From: Bacteroidales bacterium
GTDB taxonomy: Bacteria > Bacteroidota > Bacteroidia > Bacteroidales > Prolixibacteraceae
Direction: 5' to 3'
DNA length: 35,628 bases
Assembly: GCA_012719495.1 (NCBI GenBank)
Contig: JAAYAG010000062.1
Coordinates: 1-35,628, forward strand
In this document: one piece after another, positions 33,512 to 35,628 of the stretch
Numbering within the stretch: position 1 is the first letter of the stretch
Layout of the letters: the number at the start of each line of letters is the position of its first letter
Program-made: the position numbers and the translations under genes
Notes under the pieces: model-generated
Seen by the model: the letters and a program-made list of their open reading frames with translations, nothing else
What the model was told of the DNA's origin: nothing
Database searches by the model: none

Positions 33512-35197
33512 CTAAGCAAGAAACTTAACTAAATCAGCTTCGGCCTCTCCCCTAACCTGTAAGCCAAATTGTTTCGACAAAAAATCGGCAATTGCAGGAG
33601 ATATAAAAGCAGGAAGTGTTGGCCCAAGATGGATGTTCTTTACCCCAAGATAGAGCAAAGCGAGTAACACAATTACAGCTTTTTGTTCATACCATGCAAT
33701 ATTATACACAATTGGCAATTCATTAATATCGTTCAATTTAAATACTTCCTTCAATTTAAGGGCAATCAAAGCGAGAGAATAAGAGTCATTACACTGCCCG
33801 GCATCGAGTACCCTGGGAATACCTCCAATCGTTCCTAGGGGCAGTTTATTGTATCGGTATTTTGCACAACCGGCGGTAAGAATAACGGTGTTATCAGGTA
33901 ATTTTCCTGCAAATTCGGTATAATACTCACGAGATTTCATCCGGCCGTCGCATCCTGCCATAACAAAAAATTTACGGATTGCACCACTCTTAACAGCATC
34001 TACAACTTTATCGGCGAGTTGAAAAACCTGTTCATGAGCAAATCCGCCAACAATTTTCCCCTCTTCTATTTGCACCGGAGGAGCACATTTCTTTGCATGC
34101 TCAATAATTTGACTAAAGTCTTTTTGCCCACCTTTACCTCGATCGGCAATATGCTTAACCCCATAAAAACCAGTCGCGCCTGTGGTATATACACGATCTA
34201 TATATGACTCAGAAGGAGGAACCAAACAATTAGTTGTAAACAAAATAGGTCCATTAAATGATTCAAATTCTTCTTTTTGCTTCCACCAAGCATTCCCATA
34301 GTTTCCAACAAAGTGATCATACTTTTTAAATGCTGGATAATAGTTTGCTGGCAACATTTCACTGTGAGTATATACATCAACTCCTGTCCCCTGTGTTTGA
34401 GCAAGAAGTTCTTCCATGTCTTTCAAATCGTGCCCTGAGATAAGGATTGCTGGATTTTTCCGAGTTCCAATATTCACTTCAGTGATTTCAGGATTTCCAT
34501 AGCTTTGAGTATTGGCACGATCAAGAAGAGCCATTGCATCAACTCCAAATTTACCGGTCTCCATAACCAAGGATACCAATTCATCTACATTAATGTCCAC
34601 TCTTGTTGTCTGAGCCAATGCTTTGCTCATAAATGCATAAACCTCATTGTTTTTAAACCCTAAGTTTGCAGCATGTTCAGCATAAGCAGCCATACCTTTA
34701 AGACCATAGATAACCAACTCTTTTAGCGATCGGATATCTTCATTTAATTCGACTTTTACTCCAACCAAGCGCGCTTTACGTTCGAGTTCGGAATAATCAT
34801 CGGCTTCCCACGATGTTGAACTGTGTAATTTCTCGGGTAAAGCTATGCCTTTAACTGCTAACATTTGGGTAATCCCTTTACGGACCTCAAAACCCTCTTT
34901 TATCTTGGAAATTATCTTTGTGTCGTCAAAATTTGCATTGGTAATAGTAATGAAAAGAGCCTCATAAATAAACTTATCAGCGAATTCATAAGTCTGATGA
35001 TGTTTGTTCCCGATATGGTTAAGAATAGCAACTCCTTTACACACAAAAATCAGCAAATCTTGTAGATTGGAAACTTCATCGGTTTTTCCACAAACACCTT
35101 TTACAGAGCAGCCAATCCCCTTTGATGCTTCTTGGCATTGGAAACAAAACATGTTATCTACTAAAACTTTTTCCTTTTCTAAAATTTGATCATCCAT
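33512..35197 (-). CDS. hcp: Hybrid-cluster protein / hydroxylamine reductase
   Basis: Hcp is a cytoplasmic redox enzyme that reduces nitric oxide and hydroxylamine, part of nitrosative-stress defence. The N-terminal cluster cysteines are in [21 protein letters not shown]. Hybrid-cluster ligands appear in [48 protein letters not shown] and a conserved Glu in [11 protein letters not shown] 35197 gives 561 residues and a short N-terminal extension; ATG 35152 would begin at MFCFQCQE, where many Hcps start. ATG 35197 fits the predicted promoter better. No hcr reductase gene is next to it. A terminator follows, so it stands alone. Confidence 0.94.
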   Translation of the reverse strand: MDDQILEKEKVLVDNMFCFQCQEASKGIGCSVKGVCGKTDEVSNLQDLLIFVCKGVAILNHIGNKHHQTYEFADKFIYEALFITITNANFDDTKIISKIKEGFEVRKGITQMLAVKGIALPEKLHSSTSWEADDYSELERKARLVGVKVELNEDIRSLKELVIYGLKGMAAYAEHAANLGFKNNEVYAFMSKALAQTTRVDINVDELVSLVMETGKFGVDAMALLDRANTQSYGNPEITEVNIGTRKNPAILISGHDLKDMEELLAQTQGTGVDVYTHSEMLPANYYPAFKKYDHFVGNYGNAWWKQKEEFESFNGPILFTTNCLVPPSESYIDRVYTTGATGFYGVKHIADRGKGGQKDFSQIIEHAKKCAPPVQIEEGKIVGGFAHEQVFQLADKVVDAVKSGAIRKFFVMAGCDGRMKSREYYTEFAGKLPDNTVILTAGCAKYRYNKLPLGTIGGIPRVLDAGQCNDSYSLALIALKLKEVFKLNDINELPIVYNIAWYEQKAVIVLLALLYLGVKNIHLGPTLPAFISPAIADFLSKQFGLQVRGEAEADLVKFLA

Positions 35198-35229
35198 ATC
35201 AATATTGTTTAATAGTTTCAAATATGCGA

Positions 35230-35237
35230 CAAATATA
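35230..35237 (-). promoter_or_regulatory. -7 box of the hcp promoter
   Basis: On the minus strand TATATTTG exactly fits TAnnTTTG, 32 bases before the ATG at 35197. The -33 position is poor (TTTA), as expected of an activator-dependent promoter. Confidence 0.45.
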
Positions 35238-35257
35238 AAAGACCAATCAGTCTTAAA

Positions 35258-35275
35258 TTGTCACTTATGTTACAA
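35258..35275. promoter_or_regulatory. Putative CRP/FNR-family operator upstream of hcp (HcpR-like)
   Basis: TTGTCACTTATGTTACAA is an interrupted palindrome with seven of nine pairs. It fits the CRP/FNR-type form TTGTnA-N6-TnACAA, similar to the TTGTGA-N6-TCACAA consensus described for HcpR regulators. Its centre (35266.5) lies about 42 bases upstream of the start site predicted from the TATATTTG box, the class II activator position. The regulator gene is not in this window. Confidence 0.5.
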
Positions 35276-35403
35276 CGATCAACATAGAAAAGAAAAATTT
35301 GATGAGTATTTCCGTCATACGCAGGACAAATTTGGATCACATTAATATTCGGGTGGAAAAATTATTTTTTGTAACTAACTAAAAGGCCACAAATTCACGA
35401 ATA

Positions 35404-35508
35404 ATGACGACGGATATTATTTACAAGGCTGAAAGCTACATGATTATTGGGACATGCATGGAAGTACACAACAACCTTGTTCCGGGATTTCTGGAAATTG
35501 TATATTAA
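35404..35508 (+). pseudogene. Truncated GxxExxxY family gene, N-terminus only
   Basis: ATG 35404 opens a 34-codon frame ending ESYMIIGTCMEVHNNLVPG then FLEIVY and TAA. The name-giving GxxExxxY motif is visible as GFLEIVY, preceded by the usual IIG..MEVHNxL helix. The family is normally about 120-130 residues with a PD-(D/E)xK-like fold. Here the frame stops at the motif and no further family sequence follows in any plus frame up to the window edge. The gene is therefore a stub left by truncation. Confidence 0.7.
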
Positions 35509-35542
35509 CCTGAGTTCGACTTTATTTTTGAGTTCAGACCGC

Positions 35543-35628
35543 TTGTAAACAGTAAGATTCAATGCAAAATCACGCAGGAATAACGGGTTATTTTAAGTGA
35601 TTTTAAAGCAGAAGATTGCTGTTTACAA
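35543..35628. repeat. Imperfect inverted repeat at right window edge
   Basis: TTGTAAACAG (35543-35552) is the reverse complement of CTGTTTACAA (35619-35628). The match extends, with three mismatches, to about 18 bp per arm around a 50-base centre. It lies just past the truncated GxxExxxY frame and reaches the last base of the window, so it may be part of a larger structure such as a small non-autonomous element or a strong hairpin. Confidence 0.5.

Overview
The window comes from a Bacteroidota chromosome, most likely a Bacteroidales/Marinilabiliales-type member of class Bacteroidia. The evidence is several secreted proteins with type IX secretion (T9SS) C-terminal domains, a PorP/SprF protein next to a giant SprB-repeat protein, GldF/GldG, and promoter-like boxes fitting the Bacteroidota -33 TTTG / -7 TAnnTTTG consensus. 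The DNA is AT-rich. Hcp suggests at least facultatively anaerobic life. Species cannot be fixed from this sequence.

Region 1 (1-4230, minus strand) is a run of small T9SS cargo genes, several visibly decayed. In transcription order they are: a shortened S74-type/T9SS protein preceded by a GATTGTTT repeat tract that could switch its reading frame; a secreted protein of unknown function; the N-terminus of a probable secreted metalloprotease joined out of frame to a leftover C-terminal tail; a PKD-like T9SS protein; and a further secreted protein running off the left edge. Start/stop overlaps and a ~40-bp direct repeat of a CTD-encoding 3' end point to deletion and recombination among paralogues.

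Region 2 (4510-13562, mostly plus strand) is housekeeping: tRNA-Arg(CCG) with terminator (minus strand); pabB-pabC for p-aminobenzoate synthesis, followed by a Bfd-like [2Fe-2S] protein; surE, a small membrane protein, lpxB and a gldF-gldG fusion as a tight cluster; then dnaN and a DnaQ-like exonuclease.

Region 3 (13598-18448): a DEAD-box RNA helicase (minus) with a possible ~200-nt leader, divergent from arfB and ppk1 (plus).

Region 4 (18474-27260, minus): a 1883-residue SprB-repeat adhesin with a type B sorting domain and its PorP/SprF partner, a terminator, then two SGNH hydrolases (a CE2-like esterase and a lipoprotein).

Region 5 (27855-35221): a TlpA-like thioredoxin protein and a hybrid histidine kinase (plus), convergent with rlmD-yaaA and then hcp (minus). 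A CRP/FNR-type palindrome sits at the activator position of the predicted hcp promoter. The right edge holds a truncated GxxExxxY gene and an inverted repeat.

No complete insertion sequence, CRISPR array, rRNA or defence island is visible. The points most worth a second look are the possible phase-variable T9SS gene, the GldF-GldG fusion and the putative hcp operator.
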